In this document: positions 13,238 through 14,904 of the stretch, piece after piece
Layout: every line of letters begins with the position of its first letter
Numbering within the stretch: position 1 is the stretch's first letter
Assembly: GCA_937892095.1 (NCBI GenBank)
Contig: CALAVC010000246.1
Location: forward strand, 1-14,904
Source: an uncultured Bacteroidales bacterium
GTDB taxonomy: Bacteria > Bacteroidota > Bacteroidia > Bacteroidales > Marinilabiliaceae
Direction of reading: 5' to 3'
Length of the DNA stretch: 14,904 nt
Made by a program: the position numbers and the translations under genes
Notes under the pieces: generated by a model
Database searches by the model: none
The model's input: the letters and a program-made list of their open reading frames with translations, nothing else
What the model was told of the DNA's origin: nothing

Positions 13238-14824
13238 CTAAAATTTTAGAAATCGTCCGCTACGTATGTCGTTTGCTAAATCGTTCAATCCTCCAAAAAT
13301 GCTCCACTGCTCGTCTTTTTCTATGTCATCTTCGGGCGTAACGCCCATTTGTGCAAGCGCATTCATAAGCGATTCTTTTTCGTCGCTTATTATCAAGACT
13401 TTATCGTCGAGCATAAGCTCTGTTTTACCATTGGGGATGAAGTAGTTGTCGGCTCTTTTGACGAGTACAGCAAGTGAGTTTTCGGGCAGTGGCAGACTTA
13501 GCAACTTGTCGCCATAGTTAAGTACTTGCTCCGATATTGTCAATTCGGCAAGTATGGTCTTCAACTCCTCGGCCACTTCCATGTCGAAGTCTTTGACGCG
13601 TCCGAGGTCGGTAGGGTCTTCGGTCAGGTTGAGTTTTTTTGCCATGAAAGAGAGAGACGTCCCTTGCACGATTAGCGAGACGAGTGTGCAGACAAAGACT
13701 ATGTTGAAAAGTAGGCGTGCTTGTGGCTCTCCGGCCGATAGTGCCATGATGGCAAAAATTATTGGCACGGCTCCGCGCAAGCCTACCCGTGAGATGAATA
13801 TTTTGCTTTGATTGTCTATCTTTTTAAATGGCAATAGGCTTACGAATACGCTTGCTGGTCGACTAAACAGAATCATGACAATGCTAATTATTAGCCCCGG
13901 AATAATGACTGGGACTAATTCGTGTGGGTTGACAAGTAGACCGAGCGTCAAGAACATAAGTAGTTGGCTTAGCCATGCAAGACCATCGAAGAAATTGACC
14001 GATGAGCGTTTGTGTACGAATCGAGAATTGCCAACCACTACGCCACCTATATACACTGCAAGGTAGCTATTCCCCTGTAAATAATACGAGGCTGAAAATA
14101 TGAAGATGCAGCCTGTGAGAACCAGTATGGGGTAGAGTGAAGCATTGCCAATCTGTATGCGATTGATGAGATATACAAAGAGCTTGCCGAAAACAAAACC
14201 TGCTATGCCACCAACTAAAAACTGGGTGAATAGAGTAAGGATTGCACTTGTGTAGTCTGGTGTCCCACCTTGTTGCACGAGACTTATGAACGTCAGTGTT
14301 AGCATGTATGCCATTGGGTCGTTGCTACCACTTTCGAGTTCAAGCATGGGTCGTAGGTTATTTTTCAACAACAGACCTTTGGAACGCAAAATGGAAAAAA
14401 CAGATGCAGAGTCGGTCGACGACATCATCGATGCCAAGAGTAGTGCGGTTGTCATGTTCAGAGCAACACCGCTGACGCTCACTATGTCGAATGTAAACAA
14501 GACGAGTACTCCTGTTATTAACGAAGTCAGCACGACTCCTATTGTGGCAAGCATAAGACCAGGACCTATGACTAGTTTTATGTCTTCTATTTTGGTATCC
14601 ATGCCACCAGAAAAAAGTATTATGCACAATGCTATTGTGCCTATACCTTGAACTTTTTTCATGTCTGTAAAGTCGAAACTTATGGCTCCATACGAGCCAT
14701 ATAGCATACCGACAATAAGGAATAGTAGCAATACGGGGACACCAAACCTATATCCTGCTTTACAAGCCAAGATACTCAGAAAAAAAAGTACCGAAAGACC
14801 TAACAAAAGAGCCTCTACTTGCAT
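13238..14824 (-). CDS. CPA1-type potassium/proton antiporter with C-terminal RCK_C domain (NhaP2/CvrA-like)
   Basis: A 528-residue inner-membrane cation/proton antiporter. About 12 to 13 hydrophobic helices cover residues 1-395. Conserved features of the NhaP/NHE fold are present: SSTDSASVFS with Asp138, ESGSNDPMAYML with Asp169, and GLRGAVPIIFAIMAL in the later helices. Residues ~415-495 form a TrkA-C/RCK_C regulatory domain (for example SLPLPENSLAVLVKRAD and ELMLDDKVLIISD), which binds small ligands and gates transport in relatives. The arrangement and length match NhaP2/CvrA potassium/proton antiporters, which export K+ and help with volume and pH control. A candidate -7 box lies upstream at 14851-14858, and the HAD gene follows. 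Ion choice (K+ against Na+) is inferred from family resemblance. Confidence 0.92.
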   Translation of the reverse strand: MQVEALLLGLSVLFFLSILACKAGYRFGVPVLLLFLIVGMLYGSYGAISFDFTDMKKVQGIGTIALCIILFSGGMDTKIEDIKLVIGPGLMLATIGVVLTSLITGVLVLFTFDIVSVSGVALNMTTALLLASMMSSTDSASVFSILRSKGLLLKNNLRPMLELESGSNDPMAYMLTLTFISLVQQGGTPDYTSAILTLFTQFLVGGIAGFVFGKLFVYLINRIQIGNASLYPILVLTGCIFIFSASYYLQGNSYLAVYIGGVVVGNSRFVHKRSSVNFFDGLAWLSQLLMFLTLGLLVNPHELVPVIIPGLIISIVMILFSRPASVFVSLLPFKKIDNQSKIFISRVGLRGAVPIIFAIMALSAGEPQARLLFNIVFVCTLVSLIVQGTSLSFMAKKLNLTEDPTDLGRVKDFDMEVAEELKTILAELTISEQVLNYGDKLLSLPLPENSLAVLVKRADNYFIPNGKTELMLDDKVLIISDEKESLMNALAQMGVTPEDDIEKDEQWSIFGGLNDLANDIRSGRFLKF

Positions 14825-14850
14825 CCCTCAAACGATGCGTTTCTTTTTTG

Positions 14851-14858
14851 CAAAAATA
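14851..14858 (-). promoter_or_regulatory. Candidate -7 box of the antiporter operon
   Basis: On the minus strand, 14858-14851 reads TATTTTTG, an exact TAnnTTTG match, about 27 bases before the ATG at 14824. No TTTG is found 19-21 bases further upstream. The box overlaps a 12-base palindrome TTTTTGCAAAAA at 14845-14856, and a 14-base palindrome TTTCGAATTCGAAA lies at 14890-14903, close to the window end. Beyond these, the 80-base stretch 14825-14904 holds nothing else I can support. Confidence 0.4.
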
Positions 14859-14904
14859 GTTTGCAGAATTCAAGTTAATAATGCAACACTTTCGAATTCG
14901 AAAT

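Noticed and set aside
1..14904. CRISPR arrays, tRNA genes, insertion sequences, phage genes or toxin-antitoxin pairs
   Set aside because: I looked for spaced repeats, tRNA-like arms, transposase motifs and small paired genes and found none I could support.

Overview
The window looks like a chromosomal segment of a Bacteroidales-type bacterium (phylum Bacteroidota). The evidence is a DUF3078 outer-membrane protein, a Bacteroidota-type UbiA/KdsC pair, promoter boxes of the TAnnTTTG type (the Bacteroidota -7 element), a near absence of Shine-Dalgarno sites with A-rich leaders instead, and G+C in the mid-40s percent in the lines I counted. Genus and species cannot be fixed from the sequence alone. 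I see no tRNA, rRNA, CRISPR array, transposase or phage gene. Coding density is high and no gene-free stretch exceeds 150 bases.

Layout. (1) 23-1774: an MscS-type mechanosensitive channel followed by a DUF3078 barrel protein, then a probable intrinsic terminator (1807-1853). (2) 1891-6189: a tight plus-strand run of an M13 (PepO-like) lipoprotein metallopeptidase, a KdsC-like HAD phosphatase, a UbiA prenyltransferase and an NfsA-like nitroreductase, with gaps of 20, 15 and 7 bases. (3) 6184-7398, minus strand: a VWA/DUF2201 protein whose stop overlaps the nitroreductase stop. (4) 7399-7546: a divergent promoter region with a perfect 20-base palindrome. (5) 7547-9586: a GYF_2-PrsW membrane protease, a DEDDh exonuclease and a DUF1294 membrane protein, spaced 10 and -4 bases, so one likely operon. 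(6) 9587-9690: an AT-rich leader with two small palindromes, then dnaA and mnmE. (7) 12528-12622: a degenerate heptanucleotide repeat starting in the mnmE stop codon and a weak hairpin. (8) 12623-14824, minus strand: a CPA1/NhaP2-type potassium/proton antiporter followed by a HAD phosphatase.

How it works together. Most genes are housekeeping: envelope (MscS, DUF3078, M13, KdsC, UbiA), ion balance (MscS, antiporter), replication initiation (DnaA) and tRNA modification (MnmE). The plus strand is C-rich over G on the left and G-rich over C on the right, whichever strand is coding. The change lies around dnaA-mnmE, so a replication origin close to dnaA is a reasonable inference. The least ordinary part is 6184-9586: a VWA protein with a decayed metallopeptidase motif, divergent from a GYF_2-PrsW protease operon across a palindromic operator candidate. 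I do not see a clear new defence or mobile system; the observations below are modest but testable.
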